Of a DNA stretch of 64,000 nt, positions 50,569 to 60,156 are shown piece after piece. Position 1 is the stretch's first letter; every line of letters starts with the position of its first letter. Below the pieces are notes generated by a model. It was given only the letters and a program-made list of their open reading frames with translations. It was not told the origin of the DNA and searched no databases. The stretch covers positions 124,001-188,000 of the forward strand of contig JBGSXL010000002.1 of the NCBI GenBank assembly GCA_041751425.1, read 5' to 3'. The DNA comes from JAVVEG01 sp041751425 (lineage in GTDB: Bacteria; Pseudomonadota; Gammaproteobacteria; Pseudomonadales; Pseudohongiellaceae). The position numbers were made by a program, and so were the translations under genes.

Positions 50569-50608
50569 TCGACCTGATCCCGCCAGCCGGATAAAATGCA
50601 TGGCGGGA
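50569..50608 (+). promoter_or_regulatory. Candidate liuA promoter with 8-bp inverted-repeat operator
   Basis: TCGACC (50569-50574), a 17-base spacer and TAAAAT (50592-50597) form a possible promoter. TCCCGCCA (50578-50585) and TGGCGGGA (50601-50608) are perfect complements that flank the -10, an arrangement suited to a repressor. The liuA ATG is 33 bases further on. No LiuR-type regulator is in the window. Confidence 0.5.
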
Positions 50609-50641
50609 ACTGAAAGGGATAACTCCCAGGGCGACTTGACG

Positions 50642-51808
50642 ATGCATTATTCACAATTGAACTATGATCTTGATGAATCTTTGACCCTTCTGAAAACCCA
50701 GGTAGAACTGTTCAGTAGCCGGGAAATTGCACCCCGGGCTGCGATGATTGACAGCAACAACGAGTTTCCTGCCGATCTCTGGTTGAAATTGGGTGATCTT
50801 GGCCTGCTGGGTATCACTGTTTCCGAAGAGTTTGGCGGTGTCGGACTGGGTTATCTTGCCCAGGTAATCGTTACAGAGGCGCTTAGCCGGGCTTCGGCCA
50901 GCGTTGGCCTCAGCTATGGTGCGCACTCCAATTTGTGCGTCAATCAAATTTTCCGCAATGGCACTCTCAAGCAGAAGCAAAAATACCTGCCAAAACTGAT
51001 CAGCGGTGAGCATGTCGGTGCTCTTGCCATGAGCGAACATAGCGCTGGCTCCGATGTCGTCAGCATGAAGCTACGTGCTGAGAAGAAAGGCGACCAATAT
51101 GTATTGAATGGCAGCAAGATGTGGATCACCAATGGTCCGGATGCCAGCGTCTACGTCATTTATGCCAAAACAGCTCCCGACCAGGATGCACGCGGTATCA
51201 CCGCTTTCCTGGTTGAACGGGATTTTCCCGGTTTCAGTCGTTCGGAAAAACTCGACAAGCTGGGCATGCGTGGCTCCAATACCTGTGAGCTCGTTTTTGA
51301 GAACTGCGAAGTGCCCGCAGAAAATATACTTGGCGCCGAAAATCACGGAGTCAATGTTCTGATGAGTGGGCTGGATTATGAACGAGTAGTGCTGGCTGGC
51401 GGCCCGCTAGGTATCATGCAGGCCTGTCTTGACGCTGTTATCCCTTATGTACACGATCGTCAACAATTTGGCGAACCTATCGGCCAGTTCCAGTTTATCC
51501 AAGGCAAACTCGCCGATATGTATACCCAACTGAGCGCCAGCCGTGCTTATGTATACGCTGTAGCACGCGCCTGCGATCGCGGTGAGACAACGCGCAAGGA
51601 TGCGGCAGGTGCCATTCTGTTCGTTGCAGAACGCGCTACCCAGATGGCGTTAGAGGCGATCCAGATTCTGGGTGGCAATGGTTACATCAACGATTACCCA
51701 ACCGGACGCCTGCTACGCGACGCCAAACTTTACGAGATAGGTGCCGGTACGCAGGAAATACGTCGTATGTTGATTGGCCGAGAATTGTTTGCGGAAACAC
51801 GGTCTTGA
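50642..51808 (+). CDS. liuA: Isovaleryl-CoA dehydrogenase
   Basis: The protein has 388 residues from ATG 50642 (MHYSQLNYDLDESLTLL); 14 upstream codons are open but not family-like. SGEHVGALAMSEHSAGSDVV, MWITNGPDASVYVIYAKTAP and the catalytic Glu region SGLDYERVVLAGGPLGIM are those of isovaleryl-CoA dehydrogenases, where Glu lies in the LDYER segment rather than near the C-terminus. First step of leucine breakdown after decarboxylation. First gene of a six-gene operon. Confidence 0.95.
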   Translation: MHYSQLNYDLDESLTLLKTQVELFSSREIAPRAAMIDSNNEFPADLWLKLGDLGLLGITVSEEFGGVGLGYLAQVIVTEALSRASASVGLSYGAHSNLCVNQIFRNGTLKQKQKYLPKLISGEHVGALAMSEHSAGSDVVSMKLRAEKKGDQYVLNGSKMWITNGPDASVYVIYAKTAPDQDARGITAFLVERDFPGFSRSEKLDKLGMRGSNTCELVFENCEVPAENILGAENHGVNVLMSGLDYERVVLAGGPLGIMQACLDAVIPYVHDRQQFGEPIGQFQFIQGKLADMYTQLSASRAYVYAVARACDRGETTRKDAAGAILFVAERATQMALEAIQILGGNGYINDYPTGRLLRDAKLYEIGAGTQEIRRMLIGRELFAETRS

Positions 51809-51815
51809 GAAAATC

Positions 51816-53417
51816 ATGCAGAAAATAAAATCTAATGTGCAGATTCTAGGTGAGGACTTTGTTGCCAACATGGCTCATCACCGGCAACAATGTGAAGAGC
51901 TACGCAAGATAACAAAAGAGTTGTCTCTTGGCGGCGATGAGAAGTCTCGCAACAGACACACACAACGCGGCAAGATGCTCCCCCGGGAACGTGTTGAAGC
52001 GTTGCTGGATACCGGCTCACCGTTTCTGGAGTTTTCACAACTCGCTGCCTACAGGGTTTACGAAGAGGAAATTCCTGGTGCCGGAGTAATTACCGGCATT
52101 GGCTTCGTCTCCGGTCAGTGCTGTGTCATCGTTGCCAACGATGCTACGGTCAAAGGCGGCACGTATTATCCTTTAAGTGTTAAAAAACATTTGCGCGCGC
52201 AACAGATTGCCGCAGAGAACCATCTGCCCTGTATCTATCTGGTCGATTCCGGTGGCGCCAATCTTCCACATCAAAGTGAAGTGTTTCCTGATCGTGATCA
52301 CTTCGGCAGAATATTCTTCAATCAAGCGAATATGTCAGCGCGCAATATTCCGCAGATAGCGGCGGTAATGGGTTCCTGCACGGCGGGTGGCGCTTATGTA
52401 CCTGCGATGGCCGATGTATCCATCATAGTCAAAAACCAGGGGACGATATTTCTTGGTGGCCCTCCCCTAGTCAAAGCGGCAACCAGTGAAATAGTCACTG
52501 CAGAAGAACTCGGTGGTGGAGCTGTACATGCGGGCATATCAGGTGTAGCCGATCAACTGGCAGAGAATGACGCGCACGCATTGGCGCTGGTGCGCAGCAG
52601 CATCGCAAACCTGAACAGAGAAGCCAGGACGTTCGATTGCAACGCCCCCGCCCCACTCTACAACCCGGAAGAAATCTACGGCATTATTCCGAAAGATGTA
52701 CGCCAACCTTACGATGTGAGAGAAATTATTGCCCGCCTTGTAGATGCTTCTGAGTTCGACGAATTCAAACCCTTGTATGGCACCACTCTAGTATGCGGCT
52801 TTGCAAAACTGTGCGGAAACCTGGTTGGAATTATCGCCAACAATGGCATACTTTTTTCGGAAAGCGCGTTAAAAGGCACTCACTTCATTCAGCTATGCTG
52901 CCAGCGCAATATTCCTCTGCTTTTTTTGCAGAACATCACCGGATTCATGGTGGGCCGCAAATACGAGCATGAAGGCATCGCCAAGCATGGCGCAAAACTG
53001 GTGAATGCTGTAGCAACTGCCAGCGTCCCGAAAATCACAACATTGATTGGTGGCAGCTTCGGCGCGGGTAACTATGGCATGTGCGGACGCGCTTATGACC
53101 CACGTTTTCTCTGGATGTGGCCCAATGCCAGAATATCTGTGATGGGCGGTCCCCAGGCCGCAGGTGTTTTGGCACAGATAAAATCGGAAACACTTGCGAA
53201 GCAGGGGAAATCCTGGACAGCCGCAGATGAAACGTTATTCAAGAAGCCTATTGAAGACAAATATGAGAAGGAAGGTCACCCTTATTATGCCAGCGCACGA
53301 CTGTGGGATGACGGCTTGATTGACCCTGCACAAACGCGCCAGGTACTTGCTCTTTCATTATTCGCTGCAGCTCACGCGCCTGTGGAACAAACCAGATTCG
53401 GTATATTCAGGATGTAA
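51816..53417 (+). CDS. liuB: Methylcrotonyl-CoA carboxylase carboxyltransferase subunit
   Basis: The protein has 533 residues from ATG 51816, 8 bases after liuA. LDTGSPFLEFSQLAAYRVYE, CIYLVDSGGANLPHQSEVFP and GSCTAGGAYVPAMADVSIIV are the acyl-CoA binding parts, and FFNQANMSARNIPQIAAVMG and IPLLFLQNITGFMVGRKYEH complete the family. Moves the carboxyl from biotin on LiuD to 3-methylcrotonyl-CoA. Confidence 0.95.
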   Translation: MQKIKSNVQILGEDFVANMAHHRQQCEELRKITKELSLGGDEKSRNRHTQRGKMLPRERVEALLDTGSPFLEFSQLAAYRVYEEEIPGAGVITGIGFVSGQCCVIVANDATVKGGTYYPLSVKKHLRAQQIAAENHLPCIYLVDSGGANLPHQSEVFPDRDHFGRIFFNQANMSARNIPQIAAVMGSCTAGGAYVPAMADVSIIVKNQGTIFLGGPPLVKAATSEIVTAEELGGGAVHAGISGVADQLAENDAHALALVRSSIANLNREARTFDCNAPAPLYNPEEIYGIIPKDVRQPYDVREIIARLVDASEFDEFKPLYGTTLVCGFAKLCGNLVGIIANNGILFSESALKGTHFIQLCCQRNIPLLFLQNITGFMVGRKYEHEGIAKHGAKLVNAVATASVPKITTLIGGSFGAGNYGMCGRAYDPRFLWMWPNARISVMGGPQAAGVLAQIKSETLAKQGKSWTAADETLFKKPIEDKYEKEGHPYYASARLWDDGLIDPAQTRQVLALSLFAAAHAPVEQTRFGIFRM

Positions 53418-53421
53418 TGCC

Positions 53422-54231
53422 ATGAACAGTTCACTTCAGGTAGCCACAGACACGAATGGCATCACGACACTGTCATTGAACCGACCGGAGAAGCATAACG
53501 CTTTCGATCCGGACTTGATGCAGCTGATCATCAATACTTTGGCAGCTCTTGAGATTGACAATGAGTGCCGTGTACTGATCATCACCGGTAGTGGTAAAAG
53601 CTTTTCTTCGGGTGCAGATTTAAATTATATGAAGTCGATGGTTAATTTCAGCCACGAAGAAAATGTCATTGATGCGCAGCGCCTGGCAACGATGTTGAAG
53701 ACATTGAATCATTTTCCGAAACCCGTCATCGCCGCAGTGAATGGCAATGCGTTCGCTGGCGCGACAGGATTGATAGCCTGTTCGGATCTGGTTATCGCAG
53801 CCAGCAACGCTCGTTTTTGCATCAGTGAAGTGAGACTAGGGATAGCTCCGGCAGTCATCAGCCCATTTGTCATCGCGCGTATTGGCGTTCACAACGCAAG
53901 GCGTTATTTTCTCAGTGCTGAAATCTTTGCTGCGGAAGCTGCTCAACATGCAGGGCTTGTTCATGAGATCGTTGCACCTGAAGCTTTATTAGAGACCGCT
54001 CATAAACACGCAATGAATTTCCTGAATAACGGCCCGCAAGCCATACGCGCCACCAAAGAACTGATTCACCACATCGCCTCGTACAATGCAGACCCAGCAA
54101 TCACGCAATACACCTGTGAGCTTATCGCACGCCTGCGTTGCAGCGAAGAAGGACAACAAGGCCTGGCGGCTTACTTCGAAAAAAATTCTCCGCCCTGGGT
54201 TGTGAAGAGTGATTCCGGGGGCGAGCGATGA
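53422..54231 (+). CDS. liuC: Methylglutaconyl-CoA hydratase (crotonase family)
   Basis: The protein has 269 residues from ATG 53422. GSGKSFSSGADLNYMKSM and AVNGNAFAGATGLIACSDLV form the oxyanion hole region, and ARFCISEVRLGIAPAVISPF follows. It hydrates 3-methylglutaconyl-CoA to HMG-CoA. It ends overlapping the liuD start by 4 bases (ATGA). Confidence 0.94.
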   Translation: MNSSLQVATDTNGITTLSLNRPEKHNAFDPDLMQLIINTLAALEIDNECRVLIITGSGKSFSSGADLNYMKSMVNFSHEENVIDAQRLATMLKTLNHFPKPVIAAVNGNAFAGATGLIACSDLVIAASNARFCISEVRLGIAPAVISPFVIARIGVHNARRYFLSAEIFAAEAAQHAGLVHEIVAPEALLETAHKHAMNFLNNGPQAIRATKELIHHIASYNADPAITQYTCELIARLRCSEEGQQGLAAYFEKNSPPWVVKSDSGGER

Positions 54232-56024
54232 TCAGGAAATTACTGATTGCCAATCGTGGCGAAATCGCGTGCCGCATCATCAGAACAGCAAGACAGATGG
54301 GCATCGAATGCGCTGTTATCTACTCGGACGCAGACAGTCAGGCACAACATGTGCAGCAGGCCGATATTGCTTTTCATATTGGCGCTTCACCCAGTTCCGA
54401 AAGTTATCTGCATGCACATAAAATCATCGCTCTCGCCAAGGATTGGCAGGCAGATGCGATTCACCCCGGTTACGGTTTTTTATCGGAGAACAGCGAGTTT
54501 GCCGAACTTACAAAAAAAGCCGGAATAATATTTGTAGGCCCTGACAGCCAGGCCATTGCTGCTATGGGCTCCAAAGCACGTGCCAAAGAATTGATGAGTA
54601 AAGCTGGCGTCCCGTTGTTGCCCGGTTATCACGGCTCTGATCAAGCGCCTGAGCTATTGCATTCTGAAGCAGACAAGCTTGGCTACCCCTTGCTGATCAA
54701 AGCGGTAGCGGGTGGAGGCGGCCGTGGCTTGCGCGTAGTCGAACGCAGCGAGGATTTCCTGACAGCATTGTCATCTGTGCAACGCGAAGCACTGGCTGCA
54801 TTCGCGGATCAGCGCGTACTATTGGAAAAATACCTGCCGCTGGCCCGACATGTCGAGGTGCAGATTTTCGCGGATCAGCAGGGCAATTGCGTACATCTCT
54901 TTGAGCGCGACTGCTCCATTCAACGCCGCCATCAAAAACTGATCGAAGAAGCACCTGCACCCAATATCAGTGATGCGGTACGCAGCGCCATGAGCACCGC
55001 GGCCATTCAGTCAGCGCAGGCTATTAATTACTCTGGCGCGGGCACCGTAGAGTTTTTGTATCAGGATGACGCCTTTTACTTTATGGAAATGAATACACGG
55101 CTACAGGTTGAACACCCTGTAACCGAAGCCATAACCGGTCTGGATCTTGTGGAGTGGCAATTGAAAGTAGCACAGGGAGAACCGCTGCCATTGCTGCAGA
55201 AAGATATAGCCAGCAATGGTTGCGCTATTGAAGCAAGAATAAACGCAGAGAATCCAAACAAGGATTTCATGCCCTGCAGTGGTTTGATTACATCCATGCA
55301 ATGGCCAGCAGCAAAAGATCTGCGGATAGATACCGGTTTCCGCAGTGGCGATCGCGTGAGCATTTATTACGACTCTCTGCTCGCCAAAATGATTGTATGG
55401 GCACCAACTCGGGAGATGGCCATTCGAAAATTAACGATGGCACTACAAGCCAGTCAGATCACAGGCATTGAAAACAATGCCGCATTCTTGCAATCCGTAT
55501 TGGAAACTTCGCAATTCATTCAGGCAAAAATCAGCACAAATTTTCTCCGAGATAATCAAGATGTTTTGCAATTGAAAATGGATATAGCAGCGTATCGTGA
55601 AGAACTCGCTGAAACTTTGCCCGATACTTGGGGTAGCTTCGACGGTTGGCGCAATCTGCATCAGAATCAATACAGCCGTGATTTTCATATCCTGAAGAAG
55701 AAGATACCTGGGCACGATATCAATGCTTTGGCAGCAGATGATGCCAGTGCACAATCCGCTTTGAAGGCACCCTTACCCGGAAAATTGATAGCATTGCATG
55801 TAAAAGAAGGCGATAAGCTGCAACGTGGCGACGTTATTCTGGTTCTGGAAGCCATGAAGATGGAACACACAGTTACGGCAAGCGCAGACTGCATAGTGCA
55901 GAGCGTGCACTGTCAACCCGGAGATTTTCTACAACCGGAGCAGCTGCTGGTTGAGTTCAGCGCTGCCCGAAAAATTTCTGATGACAGCAGTAAATCTGAC
56001 CACTCCAACAAGGAAACCGGTTAG
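54228..56024 (+). CDS. liuD: Methylcrotonyl-CoA carboxylase biotin subunit
   Basis: The protein has 598 residues, shorter than the ~660 typical. Biotin carboxylase at 1-450: KLLIANRGEIACRIIRTARQ, IHPGYGFLSENSEFAELTKK, ATP-grasp Gly loop KAVAGGGGRGLRVVERS and FMEMNTRLQVEHPVTEAITG. The biotinyl domain near 510-575 has VLEAMKMEHTV with the Lys that carries biotin. The linker between the two is short (the BT domain is reduced) and the last ~25 residues are a charged tail. Confidence 0.93.
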   Translation: MIRKLLIANRGEIACRIIRTARQMGIECAVIYSDADSQAQHVQQADIAFHIGASPSSESYLHAHKIIALAKDWQADAIHPGYGFLSENSEFAELTKKAGIIFVGPDSQAIAAMGSKARAKELMSKAGVPLLPGYHGSDQAPELLHSEADKLGYPLLIKAVAGGGGRGLRVVERSEDFLTALSSVQREALAAFADQRVLLEKYLPLARHVEVQIFADQQGNCVHLFERDCSIQRRHQKLIEEAPAPNISDAVRSAMSTAAIQSAQAINYSGAGTVEFLYQDDAFYFMEMNTRLQVEHPVTEAITGLDLVEWQLKVAQGEPLPLLQKDIASNGCAIEARINAENPNKDFMPCSGLITSMQWPAAKDLRIDTGFRSGDRVSIYYDSLLAKMIVWAPTREMAIRKLTMALQASQITGIENNAAFLQSVLETSQFIQAKISTNFLRDNQDVLQLKMDIAAYREELAETLPDTWGSFDGWRNLHQNQYSRDFHILKKKIPGHDINALAADDASAQSALKAPLPGKLIALHVKEGDKLQRGDVILVLEAMKMEHTVTASADCIVQSVHCQPGDFLQPEQLLVEFSAARKISDDSSKSDHSNKETG

Positions 56025-56028
56025 CAAG

Positions 56029-56943
56029 ATGAATTATCCTGAGAAAGTCAGAATCGTTGAAGTCGGACCACGGGATGGTCTGCAGAATGAACCCGGGCAT
56101 CTACCGCTTGCACTGAAAGTGGAACTGGTAAATCGCCTGAGCGCTTGTGGATTATCAACCATTGAAACAGGCAGTTTCGTATCGCCAAAATGGATTCCAC
56201 AGATGGCGGATTCCGAACAGGTTTTTCAGCAGATCACAAGACACCCCGGCATTCAGTATTCCGCTCTGACTCCCAACTTGCAGGGTCTGCAACGAGCCAT
56301 TGCTGTAAATGTAAGTGAAGTGGCTGTTTTCGCCGCTGCTTCCGAAACTTTCAGTCAACGCAATATCAATTGCAGCGTTCAGGAAAGTATTGCGCGATTT
56401 ACCGAAGTCATTAACGCTGCAAAACAGGCTGACCTGCCCGTTCGTGGTTATGTTTCCTGTGCGCTCGGTTGCCCATATGAGGGAGAGATAGCACCTTCTG
56501 CTGTCGCAGGTGTTGTAGCAAAGCTGCTGGCTCTGGGGTGTTACGAAGTCTCCATTGGTGACACGATTGGCGTTGGCACACCTCTTAAAGTAAAGGCTGT
56601 TATGGAAGCATGTATGCAACATGCTAATCCCGCACAACTGGCGGTACACTTTCACGATACCTATGGACAGTCGCTCGCGAATATTCTGGCAGCACTGCAA
56701 ACGGGTATCCCGACTGTGGACAGTTCGATAGCCGGCCTTGGTGGTTGTCCGTATGCACAAGGTGCCAGTGGCAACGTGGCCAGCGAGGATGTCGTTTACC
56801 TCCTGCATGGCATGGGCATCGAAACCGGAGTCGATCTGGATACGTTGATTGCCACAAGTCATTGGATTTGCGAGAAACTGGAGAGAAAAAATAATTCGAA
56901 AGTTGCTTTAGCGCGCGGGAATTCCGCCAGAGGAAATGCATGA
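56029..56943 (+). CDS. liuE: Hydroxymethylglutaryl-CoA lyase
   Basis: The protein has 304 residues from ATG 56029. VRIVEVGPRDGLQNEPGHL is the start, GYVSCALGCPYEGEIAPSAV and DTIGVGTPLKVKAVMEAC follow, and the C-terminal Cys loop AGLGGCPYAQGASGNVASED is the catalytic loop. Splits HMG-CoA to acetyl-CoA and acetoacetate, which AacS then activates. Its end overlaps the aacS start by 4 bases. Confidence 0.95.
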   Translation: MNYPEKVRIVEVGPRDGLQNEPGHLPLALKVELVNRLSACGLSTIETGSFVSPKWIPQMADSEQVFQQITRHPGIQYSALTPNLQGLQRAIAVNVSEVAVFAAASETFSQRNINCSVQESIARFTEVINAAKQADLPVRGYVSCALGCPYEGEIAPSAVAGVVAKLLALGCYEVSIGDTIGVGTPLKVKAVMEACMQHANPAQLAVHFHDTYGQSLANILAALQTGIPTVDSSIAGLGGCPYAQGASGNVASEDVVYLLHGMGIETGVDLDTLIATSHWICEKLERKNNSKVALARGNSARGNA

Positions 56944-58925
56944 GTACCGCAGAAATCCTGTGGCAGCCATCCGAGTCTGCAATAGAAAATTCGCAGATGT
57001 TCGCGTTCATGCAGCTCGTGAAAGAAAAGCATGGCGTTGCCATTAATAATTATAAAGATCTGCACGACTGGAGCGTAAAAGATAAAGTTGCTTTCTGGCA
57101 GGAATATCTTGATTTCAGCAAGATAAATATTCACGACAGCGGTGCAAATGCTCACACGCCGCACGACAATCTCTGGCAGGAAAAATGGTTTGACGGCTGG
57201 CGCCTGAATTACGCAGAGAATCTGCTCAGGTTTAGCGATGACAGAATGGCTTTGCATTTTTTCGATGAGCGTCACAATCACCAACAGTTGAGTTATGCTG
57301 ATCTCAATCGCGAAGTTACCAGAGTTAGCCATTGGTTGCGGGAAAACGGCATAGTTGCTGGAGATCGGATAGCCGGATTCGCCGCTAATCGAATCGAAAC
57401 CATTATTGCGATGCTTGCCAGTACCAGCCTGGGTGCCATCTGGTCTTCCTGCTCGCCCGATTTCGGTATCAATGGCATTCTGGACAGATTCACGCAGATA
57501 ACACCAAAAATTCTGTTCGCGGTTAACAGCCATCTGTATGCCGGAAAAACCATCCAACACGCTAGCACACTCAATTCATTAGCCAGCAAATTACCCAACC
57601 TGGAAAAGGTAGTCGTGTTTCCTGAGCTATATAACTGCGATCAGAATTGGCAGTTCGACTCGCAACACTGTCAATTGCTCCGCTGGGACGCCATTAAGTC
57701 GCGCGCGAAAAATCCAATCGTATTCCACTCTGCAGCGTTCAACGATCCATTGTTTATTATGTATTCCTCAGGCACTACCGGTGTCCCTAAATGTATTGTG
57801 CATGGCGTAGGTGGCACTCTGCTGCAGCATCGCAAGGAACATCAGTTGCATACAGACCTGCGCAGAAAAGATGTGCTTTTCTATTTCACCACTTGCGGCT
57901 GGATGATGTGGAACTGGCTGGTCAGCGGACTTGCCAGCGGAGCGACACTGGTGCTGTATGATGGCTCCCCTTTCCATCCGCAGCCTGACCAGCTTTTCAA
58001 ACTTGTTGAGGAAACAGGTATCACTGTGTTTGGCATTTCAGCCAAATTTCTGTCGGCGGCCGAGAAAGCCAACCTGCATCCATTGCAATCACATGATTTG
58101 CATACTGTACGCCTGATACTCTCCACGGGCTCGCCCTTGAGCGCTGAAGGTTATGACTATGTCTATAACAGTATATCCACCAAAGCAGCACTGAACTCGA
58201 TATCCGGTGGCACTGATATCATCTCCTGTTTTGTACTCGGTTCCCCCCTGTTGCCTGTGCATCGGGGCGAGATTCAATGCGCAGGTCTCGGCATGGATGT
58301 CTCGGTATTCGACGATGCAGGCAACCCGGTCATTGGCGAGAAAGGTGAACTGGTTTGCAGGCAGTCTTTTCCCAGTATGCCCTGCGGTTTCTGGAACGAT
58401 GACAATGATGAGAAATATCGCGAAGCTTATTTTCAGCGTTTTCCCGGCACATGGACTCACGGTGACTATGCCGAACAGACAGTTAACAATACATTCATCA
58501 TTTATGGGCGATCTGATACCGTTCTGAACCCTGGTGGAGTGCGCATAGGTACCGCCGAGATTTATCGTCAGGTGGAACAGCTACCAGAGATACTGGAAGC
58601 GATAGTGATTGGCCAGCACTGGCAGGGCGACGTGCGGGTGGTGTTGTTTGTGCGGCTGGTCGCAGGGCAGACTCTTGATTCCGAATTGGAAGACAGGATT
58701 CGTTTAACGATTCGACAAGGTGCCAGTCCACGCCATGTTCCCGCTGTGATTCTGCAGGTGCAGGATATTCCACGTACTTTAAGCGGCAAAATTGCGGAAA
58801 CTGCGGTTCGTAACCTCATCAATGGGCAGATAGTAAAAAATGCGGATGCGTTGGCTAACCCACAGTCGCTGGATGAGTATCAATTGCTGAAATTTCGAAT
58901 CTTGAGTTCTATTTCTTCAACGTAG
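56940..58925 (+). CDS. aacS: Acetoacetyl-CoA synthetase
   Basis: The protein has 661 residues of the ANL family. AMP-binding FIMYSSGTTGVPKCIVHGVG, YFTTCGWMMWNWLVSGLASG, GGTDIISCFVLGSPLLPVHR and FIIYGRSDTVLNPGGVRIGT, and the catalytic Lys near RTLSGKIAETAVRN. It makes acetoacetyl-CoA, closing the leucine route to acetyl-CoA. The last 17 bases overlap the convergent serine hydrolase gene. Confidence 0.94.
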   Translation: MSTAEILWQPSESAIENSQMFAFMQLVKEKHGVAINNYKDLHDWSVKDKVAFWQEYLDFSKINIHDSGANAHTPHDNLWQEKWFDGWRLNYAENLLRFSDDRMALHFFDERHNHQQLSYADLNREVTRVSHWLRENGIVAGDRIAGFAANRIETIIAMLASTSLGAIWSSCSPDFGINGILDRFTQITPKILFAVNSHLYAGKTIQHASTLNSLASKLPNLEKVVVFPELYNCDQNWQFDSQHCQLLRWDAIKSRAKNPIVFHSAAFNDPLFIMYSSGTTGVPKCIVHGVGGTLLQHRKEHQLHTDLRRKDVLFYFTTCGWMMWNWLVSGLASGATLVLYDGSPFHPQPDQLFKLVEETGITVFGISAKFLSAAEKANLHPLQSHDLHTVRLILSTGSPLSAEGYDYVYNSISTKAALNSISGGTDIISCFVLGSPLLPVHRGEIQCAGLGMDVSVFDDAGNPVIGEKGELVCRQSFPSMPCGFWNDDNDEKYREAYFQRFPGTWTHGDYAEQTVNNTFIIYGRSDTVLNPGGVRIGTAEIYRQVEQLPEILEAIVIGQHWQGDVRVVLFVRLVAGQTLDSELEDRIRLTIRQGASPRHVPAVILQVQDIPRTLSGKIAETAVRNLINGQIVKNADALANPQSLDEYQLLKFRILSSISST

Positions 58926-60123
58926 CATCGACTGCTGCAAAAAAACCATCACGATGACGGGCATATTCAGCACCAGTTGCTGTCGTCCATGCTCCCTGAG
59001 TCACTATGACCAGGTTATTGGCCGGGTTAATATATATGCCCTGACCAAAAATACCGCTTGCGCGATAAATACCATTGCCCTGCAACCACCACAAATAACC
59101 GTAACCTTCGCTGCCCTGTGACGGCGTAATTGAGTCTTCCATCCAGTTCTCAGGTAAAACTCTTGTGCCATCAGCCAAAACCCCGCCCCGCATCGCAAAC
59201 AAACCCAGTCTGCCGAAATCACGCAGCGTGGCACTGATACAGCACCCACCCAATTCTCCATTACCAGCGCCATGTGTCACCCAGTTCGCATCAGCTTCCA
59301 TTCCAAATGGCATCCAGATTTTATGAGTGAGATAGGTTGCAAGATTATTGCCAATTGCAGCTCGAAGAATAGCGCCTGCCAGATTGGTTTCACCAGTGTT
59401 GTAATTGAATCGTTCTCCAGGTGGCGCTACCCGCGGTTTGCTACCAAGAAAACGATAAAGAGACATAAGATCGTTCGGCGAACTGGCAACATCGGAACGC
59501 GGATCAGCGTAGTCCTCATTCCATTCAACGCCAGATGCCATCTGTAGCACATTGCGTACACTCACCTGGTCATAAGAAGAGTTTTTCAATTGCGGAAGAT
59601 AATCGGTAACCATGTCATCAATACTACCGATGAATCCATCCGCAACTGCTGCACCTGTCAACATGGACACCACTGACTTGGTCATGGAGAAAGACACCCA
59701 AACGCTGTCCTCATTATTTCCCATGCCATAGCGTTCCAACAAAATATTGCCATCCTTGATGACCAATAAACCGGCTACGTGATTACGTAACAGATAATCT
59801 TCCAGGCTGTATTGTTGCGAGCCTGCCGTGTAACGCAATGAGGAGAAGTCATGTTCGCGATAAGGCAACTCCAGCACGTCGTTGCCGGCGAGAATATCGC
59901 GCGTAGCTGACATGTTTCTAAGATTCCGGTAGCCAATAATCTGCGCATCACCTTGCCAGGTTAGCAATCCTCCTTCAGTAGGCAGATTGTTTAAATCACC
60001 TGCGGGATCTACCCAACGAGCTTGTTGCGCCTGCAATCCAGAGCTGTAAAAAACCAGCGCCGACAATGTCAGAGATGCGAAGCGCATTTTTCTAAAGAAT
60101 CCTGCAGTATTATTATTGTTCAT
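58909..60123 (-). CDS. Secreted serine hydrolase, beta-lactamase class C fold
   Basis: The protein has 404 residues from ATG 60123, with a signal peptide MRFASLTLSALVFYSSGLQA; eight more codons from GTG 60147 are possible. Ser-x-x-Lys is in VSFSMTKSVVSMLTGAAVAD and the Tyr motif in GERFNYNTGETNLAGAILRA. Resembles 6-aminohexanoate-dimer hydrolases and penicillin-binding-protein-like esterases; true substrate unknown. Probably periplasmic. Confidence 0.9.
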   Translation of the reverse strand: MNNNNTAGFFRKMRFASLTLSALVFYSSGLQAQQARWVDPAGDLNNLPTEGGLLTWQGDAQIIGYRNLRNMSATRDILAGNDVLELPYREHDFSSLRYTAGSQQYSLEDYLLRNHVAGLLVIKDGNILLERYGMGNNEDSVWVSFSMTKSVVSMLTGAAVADGFIGSIDDMVTDYLPQLKNSSYDQVSVRNVLQMASGVEWNEDYADPRSDVASSPNDLMSLYRFLGSKPRVAPPGERFNYNTGETNLAGAILRAAIGNNLATYLTHKIWMPFGMEADANWVTHGAGNGELGGCCISATLRDFGRLGLFAMRGGVLADGTRVLPENWMEDSITPSQGSEGYGYLWWLQGNGIYRASGIFGQGIYINPANNLVIVTQGAWTTATGAEYARHRDGFFAAVDATLKK

Positions 60124-60156
60124 AGTGCCAAAGCCTTTTCTAATCACGCTTGGATT

